Below the pieces are notes generated by a model that was not told the origin of the DNA, ran no database searches, and saw nothing but the letters and a program-made list of their open reading frames with translations. This document shows positions 49,494 through 60,240 of a DNA stretch of 64,000 nucleotides, one piece after another; position 1 is the first letter of the stretch, and each line of letters begins with the position of its first letter. The stretch comes from an uncultured Caulobacterales bacterium (lineage in GTDB: Bacteria; Pseudomonadota; Alphaproteobacteria; Caulobacterales; Caulobacteraceae), in the NCBI GenBank assembly GCA_903884425.1, contig CAISEP010000016.1, positions 248,001 to 312,000 on the forward strand. The letters run 5' to 3'. The position numbers and the translations under genes are program-made.

Positions 49494-51226
49494 CCCTGAA
49501 CCTTCACGCCGCCCCGTTGCACCGCCGCCCCGCCCCGCGCCGGCCCCTCCGGTGGCGCACCGCCGCCTGTGCGCTTCTGGCCGCGACCAGCCTCTCCGCC
49601 TGTCTTGCAGACGCCGCCCTGGCCGCGACGACCCCCGCTTCGGCACCAGCCGGCGACACAAGCCTGGTCGGTGCCCCGAAGCGCGGGCGCGAGGCCGTGG
49701 CCCGCCGGGCCCGGGCCCAGGCCGCCACGGCAGCGGCCGTGGCCGCGGCCCAGTCGGAACCTGCGGCCGTGGTGCAGACGCCGGTGAACGAACAGACCGT
49801 CCGGGTCGATCTCGGCGGCGGCGGGGCCTCCCGGTCCCTGACCCTGCCCCGGGGCAAGTCGGCGGTGATCGAGCTGCCGGTGGATGCCCGGGACGTGGTG
49901 GTCTCCAACCCGAAGGTCGCCGAAGTGATCCTGTCGACCCCGCGGCGGGTCTATCTGCTCGGCCAGACGGCGGGACAGACCGACGCGGTGTTCTTCGACG
50001 GCACCGGTCGCCAGCTGCTGCGCCTCGAGGTGCGGGTGGACCAGGACGTGTCCGGCATCGCCCAGACCCTGGGCCGGATGCTGCCCGGATCGCAGCTGCA
50101 CGTGGAAGCGGTCAATGACAGCGTCATCCTGTCCGGCCAGGTCCCCGACGCGGCTTCGGCCGACAAGGCGGTGCGGGTGGCCGGCGGCTTTGTCAGCAAG
50201 CCGGACAACGTCATCAACATGCTGAGCATCGCCGGTCCGGAGCAGGTGATGCTCAAGGTGCGGATCGTCGAGGTCAACCGTTCGATCATCAAGCAGCTGG
50301 GCTTCAACCTGTCGACCCTGGTGGGCCAGACCGGCATGAACCAGTACCTGGCCGGCATCTCCCCCACCTACGGGGTCAACGGCGCGCTGATGGGCGGGCT
50401 GACGGGCGGATACCAGATCAACACCACCTCCCAGCCTGAACTGCCCTGCGCCGCCGGCAATTGCGTCGTGCACGGGCCGACCTCCGGCTATTCCAACTGG
50501 AATACCGCCGTTCCCGCGACGACCGCGGGGTCCACCGGCGTGAACCAGGCCAAGGCGATGATTCAGGCCTTCGAACGGGTGGGCCTGGTCCGCACCCTGG
50601 CCGAGCCGAATGTGACCGCCATTTCCGGCGAAAGCGCCAAGTTCCTGGCCGGGGGCGAGTTCCCCGTGCCCGTCAGCCAGGACTCCAGCGGCCGCATCAC
50701 CGTGGAATTCAAGCAGTACGGCGTCGGTCTCGGCTTTTCGCCGGTGGTTCTGGGGCCGGGCCGGATCTCGCTGAAGGTGTCCACCGAGGTCTCGGAAATC
50801 AGCAGCCTGAATGCCTTTTCCGCCTCCGGGTCCAGCTCCGGATCGACCCTGGTCATCCCGGGCCTGAATGTCCGTCGGGTCGAGACCACCGTGGAACTGC
50901 CCTCCGGCGGGGCCCTGATGCTCGCCGGCCTGCTGCAGAACACCACAAAGCAGACCCTGGACGCCCTGCCCGGCCTGATGGAGCTGCCGGTGATCGGATC
51001 CCTGTTCCGCTCCCGGGACTTCCTGAACAATCAGAGCGAACTGGTGGTGATCATCACGCCCTATCTCGTCAAGGGCACCAGCCCCGACCAGCTGGCGACC
51101 CCGGCGGACGGGCTGGTCATGGCCAACGACTTCGAGACCGACCTGCTCGGGCATCTGAACTCCGGCTTCAGCAAGCCGGCCGCCGGCGCGACCTACCAGG
51201 GACCCTTTGGCTATGTTGTGGAGTAA
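49490..51226 (+). CDS. cpaC: Outer membrane secretin CpaC/RcpA
   Basis: The 578-residue secretin forms the pore for the Flp pilus. After a signal peptide (cleavage near ALAA, residue 46) there is a pilus N-terminal domain (about 104-180, with DVVVSNPKVAEVIL), a BON-like region (about 185-245) and the secretin domain from about 250, with VMLKVRIVEVNRSIIKQLG, LAEPNVTAISGESAKFLAGG and a C-terminal GLLQNTTKQTLDALPGL. The GTG start overlaps the cpaB stop. The N-terminal domain is shared with the separate protein at 46190. Confidence 0.96.
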   Translation: MTLNLHAAPLHRRPAPRRPLRWRTAACALLAATSLSACLADAALAATTPASAPAGDTSLVGAPKRGREAVARRARAQAATAAAVAAAQSEPAAVVQTPVNEQTVRVDLGGGGASRSLTLPRGKSAVIELPVDARDVVVSNPKVAEVILSTPRRVYLLGQTAGQTDAVFFDGTGRQLLRLEVRVDQDVSGIAQTLGRMLPGSQLHVEAVNDSVILSGQVPDAASADKAVRVAGGFVSKPDNVINMLSIAGPEQVMLKVRIVEVNRSIIKQLGFNLSTLVGQTGMNQYLAGISPTYGVNGALMGGLTGGYQINTTSQPELPCAAGNCVVHGPTSGYSNWNTAVPATTAGSTGVNQAKAMIQAFERVGLVRTLAEPNVTAISGESAKFLAGGEFPVPVSQDSSGRITVEFKQYGVGLGFSPVVLGPGRISLKVSTEVSEISSLNAFSASGSSSGSTLVIPGLNVRRVETTVELPSGGALMLAGLLQNTTKQTLDALPGLMELPVIGSLFRSRDFLNNQSELVVIITPYLVKGTSPDQLATPADGLVMANDFETDLLGHLNSGFSKPAAGATYQGPFGYVVE

Positions 51227-51233
51227 GACCGGC

Positions 51234-51959
51234 ATGACGCGCATACCGCTGATCACCGCCCTTGCCGTCTCCGCGCTGATGCTGTCGGCCTGCGCGACCG
51301 GCGGGCCCCGGCCGAAGGCGGTTCCGACCGCCTCCACCAAGACCGGCAACCCGACCTTTGACCCCAAGGCCCCCACCGACTTCGACCGCTACCGGGCGAT
51401 CACCCGGGAGAGCAACGGGGAGCTGGCCCTGGCCCAGCACCCCAATGGTCGCCTGTCCGACGCGCAGAAGTCGGTCCTGATCGCCCTGGCGCAGGACAAT
51501 CTCGCCCAGGAGGGCCAGACCTTCACCATCCGCACGGCCGCGGGGGAGGCCAGCGTCGGAGACGCGGCCCAGACGGCCCGCGCGGCGGCGGAGGTCCTGC
51601 GGTCCGCCGGCATCTCAGCGTCCCGGATCCTCATGGACCATTATGACGCGGCCGGATCCGGAGCCCCCATCAAGATCACCTATCGCACCATCCAGGCCGT
51701 CGGACCCGACTGCCGCAAGGGCTGGGACGACCTGGCCGCCACCGGCAGCAACCGGGTCTACGGGCATTTCGGCTGCGCCGATGCGGCCAACCTGGCGGCC
51801 ATGATCGCCAATCCCCGGGACCTGCAGCATCCGGCGGCAGAGGATCCCTCGGATGCCACCCGCCGCGGCGTCATCCTCGGCAAGTACCGGAAGGGCGAAC
51901 AGACCACCGCCTCCAAGGATGACCAGGCCTCCGGCGCCGTTTCCAACTCGGTCAAATAG
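51234..51959 (+). CDS. cpaD: CpaD family pilus assembly lipoprotein
   Basis: The 241-residue protein has a lipobox (MLSAC) and a CpaD domain with FTIRTAAGEASVGDAAQTARAAAE and, at the end, GHFGCADAANLAAMIANPRDL, the family's most conserved block. It is an outer membrane lipoprotein thought to assist the secretin. The ATG at 51234, 5 bp after the cpaC stop, fits the signal; the frame begins 27 bp earlier inside cpaC. Confidence 0.94.
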   Translation: MTRIPLITALAVSALMLSACATGGPRPKAVPTASTKTGNPTFDPKAPTDFDRYRAITRESNGELALAQHPNGRLSDAQKSVLIALAQDNLAQEGQTFTIRTAAGEASVGDAAQTARAAAEVLRSAGISASRILMDHYDAAGSGAPIKITYRTIQAVGPDCRKGWDDLAATGSNRVYGHFGCADAANLAAMIANPRDLQHPAAEDPSDATRRGVILGKYRKGEQTTASKDDQASGAVSNSVK

Positions 51960-51961
51960 CG

Positions 51962-53350
51962 ATGGCCTTCACAATGTCCGATCCGTCTGCAGAGCTTGAC
52001 CCCTTCGAAGCCGAAGCAGCCATCGACGCGCCCCAGTGGGTGACGGCCGGGGAGCCGGCATCGGGCCTCGGCGTCCACGGGGTCGATCCCGTTCCCGCCG
52101 CTCCGCCCCCCGGCGGGGCTCTGGTCGCCCTGGACGAGTCCGCGTCCGGCGAGCTGCCCGTGCCCCGGATCGCCATCCACTTCTTCTGCCGCAACGAGGA
52201 GACGGCCGCGGCCGCCACCCGGGCCGCCGGCGACCGGCGCCTGTCCCGCGCCACCCCCAAGGTGCTGCGCGGCGGCCTGTCCGAAGCCATCGCCATCTAC
52301 CAGGAGCAGCCCACCCCCCCGCTGATCGTGGTGGAATGCCTGGAGCCGGGCCTGGAGCTGCTGCAGAAGCTGGAGACCCTGGCCGAGGTCTGCGATCCCA
52401 ACACCAAGGTGGTGGTGATCGGGGCCTCCAACGACATCGCCCTCTATCGCGAGCTGATGCGCCGGGGGGTCAGCGAATATCTGGTGCCGCCGATCCAGCC
52501 CCTGCAGCTGATCCGCACCATTGCCGGCCTCTATGCCGACCCGACCACCCCGTTCGTCGGCCGCACGGTGGGCTTCGTGGGGTCCAAGGGCGGGGTCGGA
52601 GCCTCGACGCTGGCGCACAACATCGCCCACACCCTCGCCGAGCAGGTGAAGGTGAACACGGTCATTGCCGACTATGATCTGGCCTTCGGCACCGCCGGGC
52701 TCGATTTCAACCAGGACCCGCTGCAGGGCGTCTATGATGCCCTGCACCAGCCCGACCGCCTCGACCCGGTGCTGCTGGACCGGATGACGGCCCGCTGCAC
52801 CGACCGGCTGAGCCTGTTCGCGGCCCCCGCCACCCTGGACGATGTCTACGAATTCGGCCCCGACGTGTTCGAGGAGGTGTTCAACCGCATCCGGACCACC
52901 GCCCCGTTCGTGATCATGGACATTCCCCACACCTGGAACACCTGGGTCAAGCAGACCATCCTGGCCTGCGACGACGTGATCCTGGTGGCGACCCCGGACC
53001 TGGCCTCCCTGCGCAATGCCAAGAACCTGATCGATCTGATCCGCAAGGCGCGGCCGAACGATGCACCGCCGCGGCTGATACTGAACCAGATGGGTGTGCC
53101 CGGGCGTCCGGAAATCCCGGTGAAGGAGTTCGCCAAGGCCCTGCAGCTCGAGCCCGCCCTGGTCCTGCCCTTCGATGCCAAGCTGTTCGGCGAGGCCGCC
53201 AACAACGGGCAGATGCTGGTCGAGATCAACCCGAAGGCCAAGGCCGTGGAGGGTCTGCTCGAATTCGCCCTGGCCCTGTCCCGGCGGGAGGCCGCGCCGG
53301 CACCGCCCAAGACGCGGTCGCTGATCGAGCGCCTTCTGAAGCGCGCCTGA
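51962..53350 (+). CDS. cpaE: Pilus localisation ATPase CpaE/TadZ
   Basis: The 462-residue protein has an acidic N-terminal extension, a receiver-like domain without phosphorylation-site assignment (about 68-190) and a MinD/ParA-like ATPase with a deviant Walker A KGGVGAST at 209-216. In Caulobacter CpaE marks the pole where the pilus is built. It starts 2 bp after cpaD. The N-terminal 65 residues are low-complexity and probably disordered. Confidence 0.95.
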   Translation: MAFTMSDPSAELDPFEAEAAIDAPQWVTAGEPASGLGVHGVDPVPAAPPPGGALVALDESASGELPVPRIAIHFFCRNEETAAAATRAAGDRRLSRATPKVLRGGLSEAIAIYQEQPTPPLIVVECLEPGLELLQKLETLAEVCDPNTKVVVIGASNDIALYRELMRRGVSEYLVPPIQPLQLIRTIAGLYADPTTPFVGRTVGFVGSKGGVGASTLAHNIAHTLAEQVKVNTVIADYDLAFGTAGLDFNQDPLQGVYDALHQPDRLDPVLLDRMTARCTDRLSLFAAPATLDDVYEFGPDVFEEVFNRIRTTAPFVIMDIPHTWNTWVKQTILACDDVILVATPDLASLRNAKNLIDLIRKARPNDAPPRLILNQMGVPGRPEIPVKEFAKALQLEPALVLPFDAKLFGEAANNGQMLVEINPKAKAVEGLLEFALALSRREAAPAPPKTRSLIERLLKRA

Positions 53351-53366
53351 AGGAGGAACGGAAAAC

Positions 53367-54866
<1,500 letters not shown>

Positions 54867-54879
54867 GGGACAGAGACCG

Positions 54880-55869
54880 ATGGACATGTCGTCGATCTGG
54901 CCCGTCGTCGCCGCCCTGCTCGGCTTCGTGGCCCTGGCCGGTGTCGGCTGGGTGCTGGTCGGAGACCAACCCACAAGTGCCAAGGCGACCAAGCGGATCT
55001 CCTCGGTCTCCACCGACACCAAGAGCGAAGCCGCCCGCGGCCGCACGAACCAGGACACCCAGGCCGCCCGGCGCAAGCAGATCCTGCAGACCCTGAAACA
55101 GCAGGAGAACCAGGACCGCAAGGCCAAGCTGAGCCTTGAATCCCGCCTGATCCAGGCCGGCCTGTCCTTCACCGTCCGGGACTTCTGGGTCGGCTCGGGG
55201 ATCATCGGCGTCCTGTCCGTGCTGATCGCCCTCCTGCTCCGCGCGCCCATCCTGGCGGCCGTGGGCATCGGCTTCGGGGCCGGGCTCGGCCTGCCCCGGT
55301 GGCTCCTGTCGAACATGGCCAAGAGCCGCGCCAAGAAGTTCACCGAGGAGTTCCCAAACGCCATCGACATCATCGTGCGCGGCATCAAGTCCGGCCTGCC
55401 GGTGCACGACTGCATGCGCCTGATCGCCTCCGAGAGCCCCGAGCCCCTGGCCAAGGAGTTCAAGAAGCTGATGGAAAGCATCGCGGTGGGCACCTCCATC
55501 GATCAGGCGCTGGAGAAGATGTACGACCGCATGCCGACCTCGGAGGTGCGGTTCTTCTCAATCGTGCTGGCCATCCAGCAGAAGACCGGCGGCAATCTGG
55601 CCGAGGCGCTGAACAACCTGTCCGTCGTGCTTCGCGCCCGCAAGCTGCTGCGGGAGAAGATCAAGGCCCTGTCCGGGGAAGCCGTGGCGTCCGCCTTCAT
55701 CATCGGCTCCCTGCCTCCCGGCATCGGGCTGATGGTGACCCTGACCTCGCCCGGCTACATGAACCCCCTGATCAACGACCCCCGCGGGCACGTGATCCTG
55801 GGCATCGGCATCGGCATGGAGATGCTCGGCATCTTCGTCATGCGCCGCATGATCAACTTCAAGTTCTGA
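54880..55869 (+). CDS. tadB: Tad inner membrane platform protein TadB (CpaG)
   Basis: The 329-residue protein has an N-terminal helix, a charged coiled segment and a T2SSF/GspF-like domain with FPNAIDIIVRGIKSGLPVHDCM and QQKTGGNLAEALNNLS. Three further helices follow. With TadC it forms the platform on which pilin is assembled and on which CpaF acts. It lies 13 bp after cpaF and 9 bp before tadC. Confidence 0.94.
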   Translation: MDMSSIWPVVAALLGFVALAGVGWVLVGDQPTSAKATKRISSVSTDTKSEAARGRTNQDTQAARRKQILQTLKQQENQDRKAKLSLESRLIQAGLSFTVRDFWVGSGIIGVLSVLIALLLRAPILAAVGIGFGAGLGLPRWLLSNMAKSRAKKFTEEFPNAIDIIVRGIKSGLPVHDCMRLIASESPEPLAKEFKKLMESIAVGTSIDQALEKMYDRMPTSEVRFFSIVLAIQQKTGGNLAEALNNLSVVLRARKLLREKIKALSGEAVASAFIIGSLPPGIGLMVTLTSPGYMNPLINDPRGHVILGIGIGMEMLGIFVMRRMINFKF

Positions 55870-55878
55870 GGCGGGCCC

Positions 55879-56877
55879 ATGGAAAGCTTCATGGCCTTCT
55901 TCGAGCCGGCCAACCTGCTCTCGGTCTTCGTGGCCGTGATCGTGTTCGCCACCGTCGTGACCCTGATCACGCCCATCCTCTATCGCGACAAGCTGACCGA
56001 CCGGATGAAGTCCGTCGCCAGCCGCCGGGACGAGCTGCGCCGCCTGGCCCGCGCCCAGATGCGCAACGAGGCCCCGACCCTGCGCCAGACGGACGAGGGC
56101 TTCTACAAGAAGGTGGTGGACCAGCTGCAGCTGTCGCGGCTGCTGGAGGACCCCAAGGTGGTCGACACCCTGGCCCAGGCCGGGTTCCGCGGGCCCCGGC
56201 CGGTGACGACCTTCTACTTCTTCCGGTTCGTGACGCCCTTCGTGTTCCTGACCTTCGCCATCATCTACATCTATGTGCTGAAGGCCATCGGCTGGCCGCC
56301 CATGACCAAGATCGCCGCCTGCTGCGTGCTGTTCGTCGCCGGCTTCTATGCGCCGAACGTCTATCTGCAGAACGTGATCACCAAGCGCCGCACGGCCATC
56401 GTCGGGGCCTTTCCCGACGCCCTTGACCTGCTGCTGATCTGCGTGGAATCCGGCATGTCCATCGAGCTGGCCATCCAGAAGGTGGCGTCGGAGATCGGCA
56501 CCCGGTCCATCGAGCTGGCCGAGGAGCTGACCCTGCTCAGCGCGGAGCTGTCCTACCTGCCCGAACGCCGTCAGGCCTATGAGGGCCTGTCCAAGCGGGT
56601 CAACTATCCGGGCATCAAGGCCGTGACCACGGCCATGACCCAGGCGGAACGCTACGGCACACCCCTGGGCACGGCCCTGCGGGTCATGGCCAAGGAAAAC
56701 CGGGAGCTGCGCATCGCCGAGGCCGAGAAGATCGCCTCCCAGCTGCCGGCCAAGCTGACCGTGCCCATGGTGCTGTTCTTCCTGCCGGTGCTGTTCCTGG
56801 TGATCCTGGGCCCTGCCTACATCAAGGCCACCGACACCAATACCAAGAGCGAGACCGAGCAGCGGATGCGCCACTGA
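55879..56877 (+). CDS. tadC: Tad inner membrane platform protein TadC (CpaH)
   Basis: The 332-residue T2SSF-domain paralogue of TadB has AFPDALDLLLICVESGMSIELAI and a conserved QAERYGTPLGTALRVMAKE block. Four hydrophobic segments are predicted, including one at each end. It is the last gene of the plus-strand pilus run. A 14-bp perfect palindrome follows the stop directly. Confidence 0.94.
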   Translation: MESFMAFFEPANLLSVFVAVIVFATVVTLITPILYRDKLTDRMKSVASRRDELRRLARAQMRNEAPTLRQTDEGFYKKVVDQLQLSRLLEDPKVVDTLAQAGFRGPRPVTTFYFFRFVTPFVFLTFAIIYIYVLKAIGWPPMTKIAACCVLFVAGFYAPNVYLQNVITKRRTAIVGAFPDALDLLLICVESGMSIELAIQKVASEIGTRSIELAEELTLLSAELSYLPERRQAYEGLSKRVNYPGIKAVTTAMTQAERYGTPLGTALRVMAKENRELRIAEAEKIASQLPAKLTVPMVLFFLPVLFLVILGPAYIKATDTNTKSETEQRMRH

Positions 56878-56891
56878 CCCGTGCGCACGGG
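56878..56891. terminator. Perfect palindrome after tadC
   Basis: CCCGTGCGCACGGG follows the tadC stop at once. As RNA it can make a 5-bp stem with a GCGC loop; there is no T tract. It may mark the 3' end of the pilus operon, but the termination function is uncertain. Confidence 0.35.
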
Positions 56892-56916
56892 GCCGGGCGG
56901 GTCCGGCGGGGCGCGG

Positions 56917-57798
56917 CTAGCGGATCTCCGGCGCGGCGGGCCGGGCGGACGGCGGCGCGGCAGTTCCCTGCGCGACGGCCCCGGGCTGGACCGACCTCAG
57001 ATAGGCCAGATTGGCCGTCGCCACCTCCGGCGGCAGGTCCTCGCGGATCAGGCGCTCCGCCTCGTCGAGCTTGCCCTCAAGGCCGATGATGAGGGCCAGG
57101 TTCTGCCGCACCTGGATGGTGGCGTCCGGTCGGGCCACCGCCCGCCGCAGCAGCGCCTCTGCCTCGGCCCGTTCCCCCTTGGCGGCATGGAACATGGCCA
57201 GGTTCGACAGGACCGCGGGATTTTCCGGGGACAGGGCGAGCGCCTTGTCATAGGCCTCCAGCGCCTCGGCGGGCCGCAGGCTCTGCTCCAGCGCCACTCC
57301 CAGCAGCGAATAGGGCCGCCAGTCCTTCGGCGCGAGGCGGCTGGCCTGCTTCAGGGGCTGGATGGCGTAGAAGCCCTGGCGCTCGCTGATCCGGGCGCGG
57401 GCGATCTCCAGGATCGCGTCCAGATTGTCCGGATGCAGGGCGATGACCTTGGTGGCCGCGGCGTCGGCCTCGTCATAGCGGGCCAGCTGGCGAAGGGCGA
57501 TGGACAGCCGGATTCCGGCCTCCGCATCGGACGGATCGATGTCGGCCTCCCGGGTCCAGAAGGCTGCCCGGGCGAGGGGGTCGAGGCGTTCCGCGGCCTG
57601 CCGCTCGGCGGGCAGGGCCTTGTGCAGCCGCTCCGGCGGGGTCGCCCGGGGCGGGGCGGGCGGGGTTGCGGCCGCCGTCGTCGGCACACTCTTCGGAGCC
57701 GCCGGACCTGCGACCGTCGGGTCGGCCGCCAGAGCCGGTCCCGCCAGCAGGATGACGGCGAGAAGGGTTGCGAGGGACTGAGGGTTCGTACACATCAT
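56917..57798 (-). CDS. TPR protein, TadD-like
   Basis: The 293-residue protein has a signal peptide (SLATLLAVILLAGPALA) and at least four tetratricopeptide repeats between about residues 80 and 260, for example YDEADAAATKVIALHPDNLD and PAEALEAYDKALALSPENPA. TadD-type TPR lipoproteins are standard parts of tad loci, but here no lipobox is seen. The two starting Met codons at 57798 and 57795 lie behind GGGAAG. It converges with tadC and probably forms a docking part of the pilus machine. Confidence 0.86.
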   Translation of the reverse strand: MMCTNPQSLATLLAVILLAGPALAADPTVAGPAAPKSVPTTAAATPPAPPRATPPERLHKALPAERQAAERLDPLARAAFWTREADIDPSDAEAGIRLSIALRQLARYDEADAAATKVIALHPDNLDAILEIARARISERQGFYAIQPLKQASRLAPKDWRPYSLLGVALEQSLRPAEALEAYDKALALSPENPAVLSNLAMFHAAKGERAEAEALLRRAVARPDATIQVRQNLALIIGLEGKLDEAERLIREDLPPEVATANLAYLRSVQPGAVAQGTAAPPSARPAAPEIR

Positions 57799-57851
57799 GG
57801 CGCTTCCCGAAGTCGCGGCGAATGGCCCGGCGCAGTGTCTTCGGCGTCGTC

Positions 57852-57867
57852 TCAATTTTGCGTTAAC
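57852..57867. promoter_or_regulatory. CtrA-like box between the TPR and aminopeptidase genes
   Basis: TCAA-TTTTGCG-TTAAC differs at one position from TTAA-N7-TTAAC. It lies 54 nt from the TPR gene start and 33 nt from the aminopeptidase start, so a role at the TPR gene is the better fit. Confidence 0.4.
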
Positions 57868-57899
57868 ACATTTGCGTCGGTTGTAACGGAGTGCAGGTC

Positions 57900-59285
57900 T
57901 TGAGCCATCCCCTTCCCAACCTGATTGCCGAGAGCCCGGCGGCGGGAACCGTCTGGCTGGTGACGGAGGCGCAGTGCGCCGCGCAGGTGGCCGCGGACAC
58001 CGACCTGGCAAGCCTCTGCACCCTGCACGACTTTGCCGGACAGGCCGGACGCCTGGTCCTGCGGACAGGCCAGGACGGACCGGAGGCGTGGTTCGGCCTC
58101 GGTCGCTCGGCCGGATCGGTGATGGCCCTCCGGGCGCTGGCGGAACGCCTGCCGCCGGGGGACTGGCGCATCGGCGGCGAGGCCCCCTGGCCGCAGGACC
58201 GCATTGCCCTGGCCTTCGCCCTCGGCGGCTACAGCTTCGACCGCTACAAGCAGGTGAAGGCCCGGCCCGGCCCGCGGCTGGTTGTCGGCGAGGCCGCGCC
58301 GGAGGCCCTGCGCATCGCCGGGGCCTGTGCGCTGGCCCGGACCCTGATCAACACCCCCGCCGCCGACATGGGACCCGCAGAGCTGGAAGCCGCTGCCCAG
58401 GCCGTGGCGGAGGCCCACGGCGCGACCCTGTCGGTGGTCACGGGCGACGACCTGCTCCGCGAGAACTATCCCTCCGTCCATGCCGTGGGCCGGGCTGCCG
58501 CCCCCGCCCGGGCCCCGCGCATGATCGAGATCCAGTGGGGCGACCCGAAGGCCCCGGTGGTGGCCCTGGTGGGCAAGGGGGTGACCTTCGATACCGGCGG
58601 CCTCGACCTCAAACCCTCCGCCGGCATGCGGTGGATGAAGAAGGACATGGGGGGTGCGGCCCATGCCCTGGCGCTGGGCCAGCTGATCATGGGGGCCGGT
58701 CTGCCGGTGCGGCTGGTGATCCTGGTGGCGGCAGTGGAGAACGCCGTCTCCGGCGATGCCATGCGCCCGGGGGACGTGCTGAACACCCGCAAGGGGCTGA
58801 CCGTGGAGGTCGGCAATACCGATGCGGAGGGGCGGCTGATCCTGTCCGACGCCCTGACCCGGGCCGGGGAACTCTTTCCCGTCCTGACCCTGGACTTCGC
58901 CACCCTGACCGGCGCGGCCCGGGTGGCCCTGGGCCCGGACGTGCCCCCCTTCTTCACCGATGACGAAGCCCTGGCGGCGGACCTGGCCGCGGCGGCGCGG
59001 GAGACGGAGGACCCCATCTGGCGCCTGCCCCTGTGGGATGCCTATGACGAGTCCCTGGAGTCCGACATTGCCGATCTGAAGAACGACTCCGATGCCTGGG
59101 CTCAGGCAGGTGCCGTCACCGCCGCCCTGTTCCTGCGCCGGTTCGCCCCGGAGGGCAGCTGGGCCCATTTCGACATCTTCGCCTGGCGGTCGCGCAAGCT
59201 GCCCGGTCGCGCCTTCGGCGGCGAGGCCCAGGCCCTGCGCGCGGCCTTCGAGATGATCCGCAAGCGCCATGGAGTCCCCGGATGA
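57900..59285 (+). CDS. Leucyl aminopeptidase family (M17) protein
   Basis: This is a 461-residue M17 cytosolic aminopeptidase with two-metal motifs GVTFDTGGLDLKPSAGM and GNTDAEGRLILSDAL (the DAEGR block). The Lys of KGVTFDTGG is present. It trims N-terminal residues from peptides. The start is unsure: TTG at 57900 has GGAG 8 nt upstream and gives MSHPLPNLIA, while GTG at 57891 has no spaced ribosome site. It overlaps the NlpC gene by ATGA. Confidence 0.91.
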   Translation: MSHPLPNLIAESPAAGTVWLVTEAQCAAQVAADTDLASLCTLHDFAGQAGRLVLRTGQDGPEAWFGLGRSAGSVMALRALAERLPPGDWRIGGEAPWPQDRIALAFALGGYSFDRYKQVKARPGPRLVVGEAAPEALRIAGACALARTLINTPAADMGPAELEAAAQAVAEAHGATLSVVTGDDLLRENYPSVHAVGRAAAPARAPRMIEIQWGDPKAPVVALVGKGVTFDTGGLDLKPSAGMRWMKKDMGGAAHALALGQLIMGAGLPVRLVILVAAVENAVSGDAMRPGDVLNTRKGLTVEVGNTDAEGRLILSDALTRAGELFPVLTLDFATLTGAARVALGPDVPPFFTDDEALAADLAAAARETEDPIWRLPLWDAYDESLESDIADLKNDSDAWAQAGAVTAALFLRRFAPEGSWAHFDIFAWRSRKLPGRAFGGEAQALRAAFEMIRKRHGVPG

Positions 59286-60148
59286 CCGACCCACGGGGTG
59301 TTCTGGCCCGCGACGGCATGGCGGCGGCCCGGCTGGAGGGGATCCTTCCCGCCCGGCGCTATGTCTCCACCACCCGGCGGCGGATCGTCGCCCCCGTGGC
59401 CCCCCTGCGCCGGGCTCCCCGACTGGAGGCGGAGCAGCTGTCCCAGTTGCTGTTCGGCGAGACGGTGGAGGTGCTGGACGTGGCCGAGGGCTATGCCTTC
59501 GCCCAGTCCGGACGGGACGGCTATGTGGGCTATGTGGACGCCGACTGCCTCGACCCCCCGTCCGCCGGGAGCCCGTCCGCCGGGACCGCGTCCGTCGAGG
59601 CGGACCTGCGGGTGGCGGTGCTGCGCACCTATGCCTTCACCGAGCCGTCGATCAAGTCCCTGCCGCAGGGGCTCTATTCCCTCAACGCCCTGATCACCCC
59701 GCACGCCCGGGAGGGCCGGTTCGTCAAGGCCCGCGACGGCGGCTGGTTCATCGCCGAGCATCTCGCCCCCCTGGACCGGTTCGAGACCGATCCGGTGGCC
59801 GTGGCCGAACGGTTCATCGGCACCCCCTATCTGTGGGGCGGCAACGAGAGCCTGGGGCTCGACTGTTCGGGGCTGGTGCAGCAGGTCCTGCGCGCCTGCG
59901 GCCTGGCCTGTCCGAGGGATTCCGACCAGCAGATGGCGCTGGGCACCCCCATCGATCCGGAGGCGGGGCTGATGCGGGGCGATCTGGTGTTCTGGCGGGG
60001 GCATGTGGGCTTCCTGGCCGACAGCAATGCCCTGCTGCACGCCAATGGCCACCACATGGCCGTGGTGGTCGAGCCCCTGGACGAGGCGATCCGGCGGATC
60101 GAGGCCGCGGGCTCGGGCCAGCCGACGGCCTGGCGTCGGCTGGCCTGA
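59282..60148 (+). CDS. NlpC/P60 family hydrolase with SH3 domain
   Basis: The 288-residue protein has an SH3-like domain (about 35-90), a second SH3-like region (about 108-165) and a C-terminal NlpC/P60 peptidase. The catalytic Cys195 is in LDCSGLVQ, His241 in RGHVGF and a third polar residue near HANGHH. It is the gamma-D-glutamyl-diamino acid endopeptidase type acting on cell wall peptides, and no signal peptide is visible, so it may act on recycled muropeptides. Residues 92-101 arise from a 14-bp direct repeat in the DNA. Confidence 0.9.
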   Translation: MTDPRGVLARDGMAAARLEGILPARRYVSTTRRRIVAPVAPLRRAPRLEAEQLSQLLFGETVEVLDVAEGYAFAQSGRDGYVGYVDADCLDPPSAGSPSAGTASVEADLRVAVLRTYAFTEPSIKSLPQGLYSLNALITPHAREGRFVKARDGGWFIAEHLAPLDRFETDPVAVAERFIGTPYLWGGNESLGLDCSGLVQQVLRACGLACPRDSDQQMALGTPIDPEAGLMRGDLVFWRGHVGFLADSNALLHANGHHMAVVVEPLDEAIRRIEAAGSGQPTAWRRLA

Positions 60149-60180
60149 CCGACCCGCCTCGGGACGCTCCCGGAACGAAC

Positions 60181-60214
60181 AACGCCGCCGCTCCCGCAAG
60201 GAGGCGACGGCGTT
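60181..60214. terminator. Hairpin between convergent NlpC and cytochrome c genes
   Basis: AACGCCG (60181-60187) and CGGCGTT (60208-60214) with three or four inner pairs form a stem of about 11 bp. On the minus strand it is followed by TTGTTCG, which is modestly T-rich. It may serve the cytochrome c gene, the NlpC gene or both. Confidence 0.5.
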
Positions 60215-60240
60215 GCCGTGGTTCACATGGATTCGCCGGA